A DNA stretch of 64,000 nt from PALSA-270 sp963770915. Its GTDB lineage: Bacteria > Acidobacteriota > Terriglobia > Terriglobales > Acidobacteriaceae. The notes beneath the pieces are model-generated. The model worked only from the letters and a program-made list of their open reading frames with translations, was not told the DNA's origin and did no database searches. Shown piece by piece: positions 26,423 to 33,070 of this stretch; the stretch's first letter is position 1; each line of letters opens with the position of its first letter. Made by a program: the position numbers and the translations under genes. The stretch is from contig CAVYRG010000001.1 in NCBI GenBank assembly GCA_963770915.1, positions 3,038,001 through 3,102,000 on the forward strand, in the 5' to 3' direction.

Positions 26423-27208
26423 TTATCGCCTCCACATCTTTGCCACTTGCCGCATTGCGTCGGCGGCGTTTGCGCCTTCGTCCCGCAGGGAAGAACCAGT
26501 CAACGCCAGGAACGCTCCTTCCAAAGAATCGCTGTTGGTCTGCCGCTTGAGTTCCTCGACCGTGCCCTGCGCCACAATGCGGCCGTGATCGATGATCGCA
26601 ATGCGGTGCGCCACCCTCGCCGCCTCATCCATGTAATGCGTGGTGAGGAACACCGTGGTCTGCTCGCTCTCGTTGAGATTCTTCACGTGCGTCCATAGCT
26701 GGTTCCGGCTCTGCGGATCGAGCCCCAGCGTGGGCTCATCGAGAAAGAGAATCTTCGGCGTGTGCAGAAAACCGCGCGCAATCTCCAGGCGGCGTCTCAT
26801 GCCGCCCGAAAAATTCTTCACGTACTCGTCCCGCCGGTCCCACAGCTCGAATAGCTTGAGCAAACGTTCGGTCCGCTCGGCACGCACTTTGTGCGGAACG
26901 TGATACAGCACACCGTGCAGCTCCATGTTTTCGTACGCGGTCTGCTCGTTGTCGAGGCTGGGGTCCTGAAACACGATGCCAAACCGCTGCCGGGCTTCTT
27001 TTTGCTTGACCGCCGGGTCCAGGCCATCGAGTTCAATCTTTCCGCTTGTCGGCCGCAGCAGCGTTGTCAGCATCTTGATGGTCGTGGTCTTGCCCGCGCC
27101 ATTTGGCCCGAGAAAAGCGAAGATCTCTCCCCGCGCGACGTCGAACGTTACGCCGTTGACTGCGGTAAAGCTGTCGAATTTCTTAACCAGGTTTTCTACG
27201 TGGATCAT
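26423..27208 (-). CDS. ABC transporter ATPase, DrrA type
   Basis: 261 residues. Walker A GPNGAGKTT (about residue 38), signature NFSGGMRRRLEIARG, Walker B ILFLDEPTLGLD, H-loop TTHYMDEA; all intact. The C-terminal tail is the short DrrA-like extension. GAGGTG lies 6 bases ahead of the ATG. First gene of the exporter operon, and its promoter carries a TetR operator between -35 and -10, so expression should be tightly repressed until the ligand is present. Confidence 0.93.
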   Translation of the reverse strand: MIHVENLVKKFDSFTAVNGVTFDVARGEIFAFLGPNGAGKTTTIKMLTTLLRPTSGKIELDGLDPAVKQKEARQRFGIVFQDPSLDNEQTAYENMELHGVLYHVPHKVRAERTERLLKLFELWDRRDEYVKNFSGGMRRRLEIARGFLHTPKILFLDEPTLGLDPQSRNQLWTHVKNLNESEQTTVFLTTHYMDEAARVAHRIAIIDHGRIVAQGTVEELKRQTNSDSLEGAFLALTGSSLRDEGANAADAMRQVAKMWRR

Positions 27209-27236
27209 GCGCGCACCTCGGGTTGAGGTGTCGTGA

Positions 27237-27265
27237 ATACTAAACGGTTTAGTTTAGTATGTCAA
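27237..27265 (-). promoter_or_regulatory. Promoter with embedded TetR operator for the DrrAB-type exporter
   Basis: Minus strand: -35 TTGACA at 27260-27265, 17-base spacer, -10 TAGTAT at 27237-27242. The spacer and -10 are filled by a perfect inverted repeat with arms ATACTAAAC (27237-27245) and GTTTAGTAT (27252-27260). A second, nested palindrome ACTAAACGGTTTAGT is at 27239-27253. Binding here would block RNA polymerase. The expected start is about 22 bases before the ATPase ATG. The rest of 27209-27354 holds no gene. Confidence 0.75.
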
Positions 27266-27354
27266 GGATACCAATCGGCAGGAGGCCATTCGTGGCGCAG
27301 GCAAATAGGGTGGTATCAGGGCATTGGCTTTAGTCATGCCGTGGACCCACGGCC

Positions 27355-29034
27355 TCACTTCGGCCGCGTGATGGCCCCTTCCGCCGCTGACGATACCAGC
27401 GCTCCGTACTTGGCGAACACTCCGGTTGGATAGCGTGGCTGCGGCGGCTTCCAGTTGGCCATGCGCTGTTTGATCTCCGCGTCGCTGATTTCGATTTCGA
27501 GAACGCGCTGGTTCACGTCGATGTGAATCATGTCGCCTTCGCGGACAGCAGCAATCGGCCCGCCTAGCGCGGCTTCCGGCGCGACGTGTCCCATCATCAG
27601 GCCATGGGTGGCGCCGCTGAAGCGACCATCAGTGAGCAACGCCACCGATCCGCCCAGACCTTCGCCCACAAGAGCCCCGGTGACGCTCAGCATCTCGCGC
27701 ATCCCCGGACCGCCCTTGGGGCCTTCGTTGCGAATCACCACCACATCGCCCGCCTTGATCTTTTTAGACGTGACCGCGGCCATCGCGTCTTCTTCGCAGT
27801 CGAACACTCGCGCTGGTCCGCGATGGCTCAGCCGCTCATGCCCGCTAATCTTCGCGACGCATCCTTCCGGCGCGAGATTGCCTTTCAGGATCACCAGCCC
27901 GCCCGTTTTCTTCAACGGATGATCAAGCGGCGCGATCACCGGCTGGCCAGGAGTCTCCTTCGCCTGGCTTGCCTCCTCCGCGAAAGTCTTGCCGGTGACG
28001 GTGAGCGCGGAGCCGTCGGCGAGTTTGCCGTCGAGCAGCCGCTTGGCGATCACCGGAATGCCTCCAGCCTTGTCCACGTCGGCGGCGACATACTTTCCCG
28101 AGGGTTTCAGGTCCGCCAGAATCGGCGTGCGTTCGCTCACTTTCTGGAAGTCATCGATCTGCAAGGGCAACCCCGCCTCGCGTGAGATGGCTAGCAAGTG
28201 CAGCACGGAGTTGGTCGAGCCGCCGGTGCAGGCAACTCCCGCGATCGCATTTTCAAATGCTGCGCGCGTGAGAATGCTGCCCGGCAGAATGTTCTGCTTC
28301 AAGGCATTCATGATCACTTCGCCGCAGCGAAACGCGACTTCGTCTTTGCGCGGGTCCATCGCCGGCACGCCGTTGAAGCCCATGGGCGAGAGGCCAATCA
28401 GCTCCATCACCGTGGACATCGTGTTGGCGGTGTACTGTCCGCCGCACGCGCCGGAGCTGGGGCAGGCGACATTTTCCAACTCAAGCAATTCGGCGTCAGA
28501 CATTTTTCCCGCCGCGTTCGCGCCCACCGCTTCGAACACATCTTGAATGGTGACGTCTTTGCCTTTATATACGCCAGGCGCGATGGTGCCGCCATAGAGC
28601 ACAAGGCCGGGAAGATTCAGCCGCGCGAGCGCCATGGCTGCGGCGGGAATGGTTTTGTCGCAGCCCACGACGCAGACCACGGCGTCAAACATCTGGCCGC
28701 GGCAGACCAGCTCGATGGAGTCGGCGATCACTTCGCGGCTCACCAGCGAAGCGCGCATGCCCTCGGTGCCCATGGTCTCGCCGTCGGAGATGGCGATGGT
28801 GTTGAACTCCATGGGCGTGCCGCCGGCGGCGCGGATGCCTTCCTTCACCTTGGCCGACAGGCGGCGCAGGTGGAAGTTGCAGGGCATGGTTTCGATCCAG
28901 GTGTTGGCTACGCCGATGATGGGACGGCTGAGGTCCTGGTCAGTGAATCCGATGGCTTTGAACATGGCGCGCGCCGGCGCCTGATCGCGCCCGGCGGTGA
29001 TGCCACGACTGCGATGCTTGAGGTCAAAGGTCAT
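27355..29034 (-). CDS. ilvD: Dihydroxy-acid dehydratase
   Basis: Dehydrates dihydroxyisovalerate and dihydroxymethylvalerate in valine/isoleucine synthesis; 559 residues, full length. Iron-sulfur cysteines are visible in ETMPCNFH, VVGCDKTIP and SSGACGGQYTANTM; other hallmarks are GGSTNSVLHLLAI and DGRFSGATHG. It stands alone, 10 kb from ilvCBN in this window. No Shine-Dalgarno sequence precedes the ATG, and the promoter (see next entry) lies so close that the transcript may be leaderless. Confidence 0.96.
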   Translation of the reverse strand: MTFDLKHRSRGITAGRDQAPARAMFKAIGFTDQDLSRPIIGVANTWIETMPCNFHLRRLSAKVKEGIRAAGGTPMEFNTIAISDGETMGTEGMRASLVSREVIADSIELVCRGQMFDAVVCVVGCDKTIPAAAMALARLNLPGLVLYGGTIAPGVYKGKDVTIQDVFEAVGANAAGKMSDAELLELENVACPSSGACGGQYTANTMSTVMELIGLSPMGFNGVPAMDPRKDEVAFRCGEVIMNALKQNILPGSILTRAAFENAIAGVACTGGSTNSVLHLLAISREAGLPLQIDDFQKVSERTPILADLKPSGKYVAADVDKAGGIPVIAKRLLDGKLADGSALTVTGKTFAEEASQAKETPGQPVIAPLDHPLKKTGGLVILKGNLAPEGCVAKISGHERLSHRGPARVFDCEEDAMAAVTSKKIKAGDVVVIRNEGPKGGPGMREMLSVTGALVGEGLGGSVALLTDGRFSGATHGLMMGHVAPEAALGGPIAAVREGDMIHIDVNQRVLEIEISDAEIKQRMANWKPPQPRYPTGVFAKYGALVSSAAEGAITRPK

Positions 29035-29072
29035 AGTCTTAGAAGACTACGACATGCGCAGGGGAATGACAA
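29034..29072 (-). promoter_or_regulatory. Candidate ilvD promoter with palindrome overlapping the start codon
   Basis: Minus strand: TTGTCA at 29067-29072, 17-base spacer, TAGTCT at 29044-29049, which leaves only 9 bases to the ATG. A perfect 7-2-7 palindrome, TAGTCTTCTAAGACTA, occupies 29034-29049, from the -10 to the first base of the start codon. It could be an operator, or in RNA a small hairpin hiding the start. No ribosome-binding site is present. Confidence 0.45.
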
Positions 29073-29164
29073 AGCGAGCCGGAGAACATGAGGGTGAGGG
29101 GTGACCGCGACCCGAGAGTTGATGCAGTTGAAGGCTTGGCCACCCCCCCACCAGCCGGCTTGTT

Positions 29165-30271
29165 CTACGCGGGTTCGGTGGTCTTGAATCCGCGAATCGC
29201 TTTCATCAGCTTCATGCCGGCGCTCCAACTCAGCTCGCTTCCTTCGAACTCGCAACGGTAGAGTCCTTGCAGGTTTGATGGAACACTCAGTCGCTTATCC
29301 CAAAGCAGAACGACTCGCTTGTCGTAGAGCACGAAAGCTGCCCCGATTTCGATCAGCACATTCTCGTTGATTGTGTATTTCCCGTTTTTATCCTTCCGCG
29401 TTTCATCAACACTCACTACGATGATGCCCGTGGTGCATCTTCGCATCGCACTGAAGATTTTCTCCGGCACCGGAATAGCGGAGGTCTCTTCTTTAACCGC
29501 GACTTCGCTTTGTATATCAGCCAAGCCCAACATAGTCTGGACCTGCTCAACTAGGTCCATGTTGCTTCCGTGAGAAATGAAGCACCGAACATCGATAGGC
29601 GTTGGCGCGGCGGTCGGCTCAGGAGCAGCCGCCGGGGCGGCGACAACGCGGCCCTTGTTTTCCGGGGCCGTCTGGTCTGGGTCGGTGACGACTTCAGTCT
29701 TGGCGAGTGCCTCGTCAGATTTGGCTGTCCACGGAGGAGTGCTCGGCCCAGCTTCAATGTATTGTTTCAGTTGCCCCCGGTCTAATTCAAGGCGTGTAGT
29801 CTGCCCTTTCCGGCCGATAACCAGAGCCCCGAGTCCGGCTGCCTGAGCGATATGAAAGAAGCAAACGGCAGTGTTCTTGATCGTGTCCTCGTTGTCAGTC
29901 CCGAGGACATCTTTGTGGTGCTCGTGCCAGTGAGCCGCGACGTCCACATTCGTCATGGCGTCGAGCTTTTGATGGAATGCCCACTCAAGCACTGACTTGT
30001 ACGGCGGGATCGAGTCAATCACGCGGCGATACACGTCCTGCTCAGACTCCGGCTTGCGGGCATAGTCCCAACCCCGCTGGGTGAGTTTGATGCGCTCACC
30101 CTCCTTGGAGACGAAGCCCCACAGCGTGTAGGCCGTGAACTTGCGCCCGTCGAGAACACTCTTCTTAATCGCGGCCCTCGCCTCTGCGATGGTTGTACCT
30201 GTGGGTTTGGTTTTCAGGTACCCGACCAGGTCGCGAACGTCCTCAGCAGTTGTCAGCACCGGAAGCGCCAT
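29165..30271 (-). CDS. TIR-like (CAP12/PF10137-type) domain protein, candidate defence effector
   Basis: 368 residues from the ATG at 30269-30271 (AAGGGGG 6-7 bases upstream). Residues 1-75 look like a winged helix (TTIAEARAAIKKS; KLTQRGWDYAR). Residues 76-175 are helical and resemble the DUF5343 type often placed before effector domains. Residues 195-226 are an Ala/Pro linker. Residues 228-345 match the TIR-like nucleotide-binding family: VRCFISHGSN, GIIVVSVDE, NENVLIEIGAAFVLYDKRVVLLW, LPSNLQGLYRCEF-like end (here SVPSNLQGLYRCEF). Such domains cleave NAD in CBASS and related anti-phage systems; Glu308 of IEIG is the conserved acidic residue. No cyclase gene is nearby, so the trigger would be different. 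Function is inferred. Confidence 0.8.
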   Translation of the reverse strand: MALPVLTTAEDVRDLVGYLKTKPTGTTIAEARAAIKKSVLDGRKFTAYTLWGFVSKEGERIKLTQRGWDYARKPESEQDVYRRVIDSIPPYKSVLEWAFHQKLDAMTNVDVAAHWHEHHKDVLGTDNEDTIKNTAVCFFHIAQAAGLGALVIGRKGQTTRLELDRGQLKQYIEAGPSTPPWTAKSDEALAKTEVVTDPDQTAPENKGRVVAAPAAAPEPTAAPTPIDVRCFISHGSNMDLVEQVQTMLGLADIQSEVAVKEETSAIPVPEKIFSAMRRCTTGIIVVSVDETRKDKNGKYTINENVLIEIGAAFVLYDKRVVLLWDKRLSVPSNLQGLYRCEFEGSELSWSAGMKLMKAIRGFKTTEPA

Positions 30272-30290
30272 ATGTTCCCCCTTTGGAAAG

Positions 30291-30323
30291 CAGAAAAGGG
30301 AACCACCCCGAAGCGTGGTTCCC
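30291..30323 (-). terminator. Intrinsic terminator or attenuator between DGQHR and TIR genes
   Basis: Minus strand: perfect 9-base stem (GGGAACCAC with GTGGTTCCC, 30298-30306 and 30315-30323), an 8-base loop containing TTCG, then TTTTCTG. It lies inside the 58-base gap between the two genes of the module. It would end most transcripts after the first gene, leaving read-through or a separate promoter for the TIR gene. Confidence 0.7.
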
Positions 30324-30329
30324 CGGCTG

Positions 30330-31748
30330 TTAGACACTCATCTGACGTGCCGCATCGGCCCAGTCCAGACGCTGAGTAGTGCCATTGAAGAAGCGAAGGA
30401 ACGTGTCGTAGATCAATCGCCGCATTGCTTTTCCGCGGGAGGCCTTGATATTCGCCACGACATGTTGGTATTCATCCAGATTCAAAGGGTCATCCCCCGG
30501 CTTCGCCAGTTCCTTCATGAGCCGCTCGAGCGAACCATTGAGCGACGTCATGTTAAGCAGGTTGCGAATCTTGCCACACGCCGCAGCAAAACTCACCAAG
30601 AAGATGCCGCCGCCGGAAAGAATGTAACGATTGGCCGGATTATCGGCGTAACGCTCCATGATCTTCTGGTGAATGTCTACGGCAATCTTCTTCATTGTGG
30701 CGACGACGTCGGTTACGTCCCCCACGTCGAAAGAGCTCTGAAGATCGGTAAAACCGGCCCCCGATTCCAAGAGGCCCTCGGCCTCGTCCGGCTTCTTCAG
30801 TTGTGGGTTGTATTCAATGAACGCTCGCGTCGCCAGCACCAAGTCCGCCGCCGCGAAGTGGTCTTTGGGCTTCGAGCGTCCCTGCAAGTTCTCCGTATCC
30901 TTGTATATGGTGATCTTGGCATCGTGCTCAAGAGCATCGAGTAGCGGCTTGCGCATGATCTCCAACTGGACTTGCACGCTCATGCTCCGCTGTCCGGTGT
31001 TGAACGTGACCATATAATGCAGCAACTCTTCGAGTCCGATGTTCCAGAAAATTTCGTAGCGCGTCCGTTGCTTCAGCAATGCTTCTGTTGCAGCCTTCGG
31101 ATCGGGGCACTTCTCAACAATTTCCTTCATGTAGTCCCACGCCGCCTGAGTGATGCATCGGTCTTGAAGGAGTGACTCGCGCTTCCACACGATCAGAAGG
31201 GCGATACAGAAACAATAGAGTCGCTGAAGCCCGTCGATGACGGAGTAGCGGATCCCCTGATCATCCAAGGCCGTGCACCGTCCGCCGTGCATGCCGAGTG
31301 CGGCAACTTTCGACTCGGGCATAGCCGCTCCCTCGATGAAGTCGCGAATGAGACGACGATAAATTTTGTCCTCCAGATGCTCGAAGGGCTGGCGTTGGTA
31401 GAAGTTCTCGGTTATGCGTACTCGCTGAATATACGTACCGAGTTCTTCTTCAACGTGGGCGATTGAACCCCTGGTCTTCGGATCTTGAATTGGTTCTCCG
31501 AGATGCACAACGGGGCCGGGGACTTTGAGCAACGCCCCGAAGCCTGCGGCCTCCAGATCGTCCTTCAAGGACAGAATCCGCTGCCGGAGGAGTTCCTGCC
31601 TCTCGGTCTTCGTTGCCTGCTTCACTTTTGGTCTTCTTCCTCTCACCTTGGTCTCCTTCAGTTGCTGATCTGCTAGTTGGTTAATGGTGTTTTCCAGAAC
31701 AGGTCCAACGAAGCTCTGGGCTTGTTGGTCGTTGCTAGTCGTTTCCAT
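30330..31748 (-). CDS. DGQHR/DndB-like (DUF262-related) protein of unknown function
   Basis: 472 residues from the ATG at 31746-31748 with AGAGGA ahead; a longer in-frame extension to 31943 looks non-coding. Residues 120-150 (YRRLIRDFIEGAAMPESKV) and the motif SVIDGLQRLY at 169-178 match the DGQHR core shared by DndB-like and ParB/DUF262-type proteins; FNTGQRSMSVQVQ at 249-261 is the second conserved block. In those families the motif binds a nucleotide or DNA and regulates DNA-modification or restriction functions. Here Gln-His is Leu-Gln (DGLQR). It precedes the TIR gene in the same direction, so it may be the sensor or regulator of that effector. That role is inference. Confidence 0.72.
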   Translation of the reverse strand: METTSNDQQAQSFVGPVLENTINQLADQQLKETKVRGRRPKVKQATKTERQELLRQRILSLKDDLEAAGFGALLKVPGPVVHLGEPIQDPKTRGSIAHVEEELGTYIQRVRITENFYQRQPFEHLEDKIYRRLIRDFIEGAAMPESKVAALGMHGGRCTALDDQGIRYSVIDGLQRLYCFCIALLIVWKRESLLQDRCITQAAWDYMKEIVEKCPDPKAATEALLKQRTRYEIFWNIGLEELLHYMVTFNTGQRSMSVQVQLEIMRKPLLDALEHDAKITIYKDTENLQGRSKPKDHFAAADLVLATRAFIEYNPQLKKPDEAEGLLESGAGFTDLQSSFDVGDVTDVVATMKKIAVDIHQKIMERYADNPANRYILSGGGIFLVSFAAACGKIRNLLNMTSLNGSLERLMKELAKPGDDPLNLDEYQHVVANIKASRGKAMRRLIYDTFLRFFNGTTQRLDWADAARQMSV

Positions 31749-31821
31749 GTTGGTTTCCTCTTCCGAATTTGAATTGACCGGACGGGGAAGCTGGAGGCAT
31801 AATGAAACTGGAACATTTGCT

Positions 31822-31870
31822 GACGCCTCGGGCGTCCCCAAGACCCTCGGCTCTGCTAAGCCGGGGGTCT
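31822..31870 (-). promoter_or_regulatory. Two adjacent hairpins in the leader of the DGQHR gene
   Basis: In the presumed 5' leader there are two stem-loops 4 bases apart: arms AGACCCTCGGCT and AGCCGGGGGTCT (31841-31852, 31859-31870; 12 pairs, one G-T) and GACGCC-TCG-GGCGTC (31822-31836). They begin about 75 bases ahead of the start codon. No T-run follows, so they are not typical terminators; a regulatory RNA structure is possible. Confidence 0.5.
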
Positions 31871-31899
31871 CGTGTTTCTGGCCTAAGCAAACTCTCGCA

Positions 31900-31983
31900 A
31901 ATATAGGCTTAGTTGTAAAGAGCCAATTAAATAAAAAAGCCAAATAAATATATGAGCCTATTAAATGCAGCGTATAGTATACG
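31900..31983 (-). promoter_or_regulatory. AT-rich promoter region of the DGQHR-TIR module
   Basis: A sharp AT-rich patch in GC-rich surroundings. Minus strand -10-like TATATT lies at 31900-31905. AGCC recurs at 31921, 31938 and 31955 with exact 17-base phasing, the last two copies being 13/17 identical over the repeat unit. A palindrome CGTATAGTATACG is at 31971-31983. These look like binding sites for a regulator. The remainder of the 341-base gap to the DUF1801 gene shows no gene. Confidence 0.4.
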
Positions 31984-32089
31984 GTAAGTCATTTGTAATC
32001 AGCAGGAATTAAATTCATAGGACAGCGGCGTCGTCATACTGGTGGTTGCAGGGCGCGGTCCCTTTTCGCATCACCCTATTTGTATCTAC

Positions 32090-32524
32090 CTACGCCGGGT
32101 GCCCTTCCAAGCTCGCTTGGGCTCCTCTACATGGGTTAGCGCTTCTGGGTGCGGCCGCCTTCGCGCCCTCGCCGACTTCCTGGGCGCGGAGCCTGGCGAT
32201 GCGTTCGATCAGCTTGACTGGAACGGGTTGGGAGAGCGGGAAGCGGATGGTGCCCTTGCGCACTTCATAAGGAGCAAGCTGTTTTTTGAGCGCGGCGACA
32301 ACGCCGGCTTTGGCGGGGTAGAGCGAATAGTGCTGCTTCCATCCGGCGAAATAGAGCACGATGCCGCCGGGCAGTTTGTATGCAGGGATTTGATAAGAAA
32401 TCACTTCCTCGGCTTTGGGCACCGCCTTGCGGATGGCGCTGCGCACGCGCCGGAGCGCTTCCTGGGCTCGCTCGGGCTGCGCGGCGATGTAGTCGTCAAC
32501 GGACTGGAAGCTAGTTTTGGCCAT
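32090..32524 (-). CDS. DUF1801 family protein (YdhG-like)
   Basis: 144 residues. The family pattern is plain: SVDDYIAAQPERAQEALRRVRSAIRKAVPKAEEVISYQIPAYKL, then GIVLYFAGWKQHYSLYP and KGTIRFPLSQPVPVKLI. The fold is related to frataxin-type iron chaperones in Bacillus, but function in Acidobacteria is unknown. Cytosolic, monocistronic. The C-terminal 30 residues after VGEGAK are low-complexity and beyond the family domain. Confidence 0.85.
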   Translation of the reverse strand: MAKTSFQSVDDYIAAQPERAQEALRRVRSAIRKAVPKAEEVISYQIPAYKLPGGIVLYFAGWKQHYSLYPAKAGVVAALKKQLAPYEVRKGTIRFPLSQPVPVKLIERIARLRAQEVGEGAKAAAPRSANPCRGAQASLEGHPA

Positions 32525-32565
32525 GGCGTGACTATCAGATCATTCCGGCCCTGGGCGGCGCAATA

Positions 32566-32633
32566 TCCTTCGGGCCTGCGGCCCTCAGGATGACAGAGTT
32601 TTGGGTCATTTGCGGCATGGCTGAAGCCAAGCC
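32566..32633. repeat. Two palindromic intergenic repeat elements in a gene-free stretch
   Basis: The 546 bases between 32525 and 33070 hold no convincing gene. Two near-palindromes are visible: 32566-32590 (arms TCCTTCGGGCC and GGCCCTCAGGA around TGC) and 32614-32633 (GGCATGGCT, GA, AGCCAAGCC). Both look like dispersed repetitive extragenic elements of the kind frequent between Acidobacteria genes. Copy number in the genome cannot be judged here. Confidence 0.5.
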
Positions 32634-33070
32634 CTGATACGGGGCGGCCAATACGGTCTAGATTGCTTGCTTGATTGGCCGAAGCCCTTGAATCATTCCG
32701 GGACGTTCATCGCAGGTGAACCGCTGCGCCAACCAAAATCAAATAACTGCTGCGCCGCCGAAGATCAAAGGATCAAAAATGCGATCCAGCTTCATGCGCT
32801 CCCACGAGCGAAAGACCCGCCTTGGACGGCGCACCATAGGGAGTTGATCCGCATGAGCGCCTTCCGAATCGAAGGTCACCAAGCACCGCCGAATAGACTT
32901 GCCGGAGAGGGGAAGGCGGGACAATCTATTTTTGGGCAAGGCTCGAACTGGACGCTTCATGAGATTTCTCGCGCTGCTCGAAATGACAACTGTGAGAACA
33001 GTGAGGCAGCGCCCTGTCCAGCGCCTCTGGTAAGCTTACGTTTCGCCGCAGGGAAGGAGCATTCCAGGCG

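Noticed and set aside
29165..31748. Known Thoeris or CBASS locus
   Set aside because: No ThsA/SIR2 or SLOG partner, no CD-NTase, and the partner protein is DGQHR-like.
29035..32089. Integrated element with tRNA attachment site
   Set aside because: No tRNA, integrase or convincing direct repeats were found at the edges of the DGQHR-TIR module.
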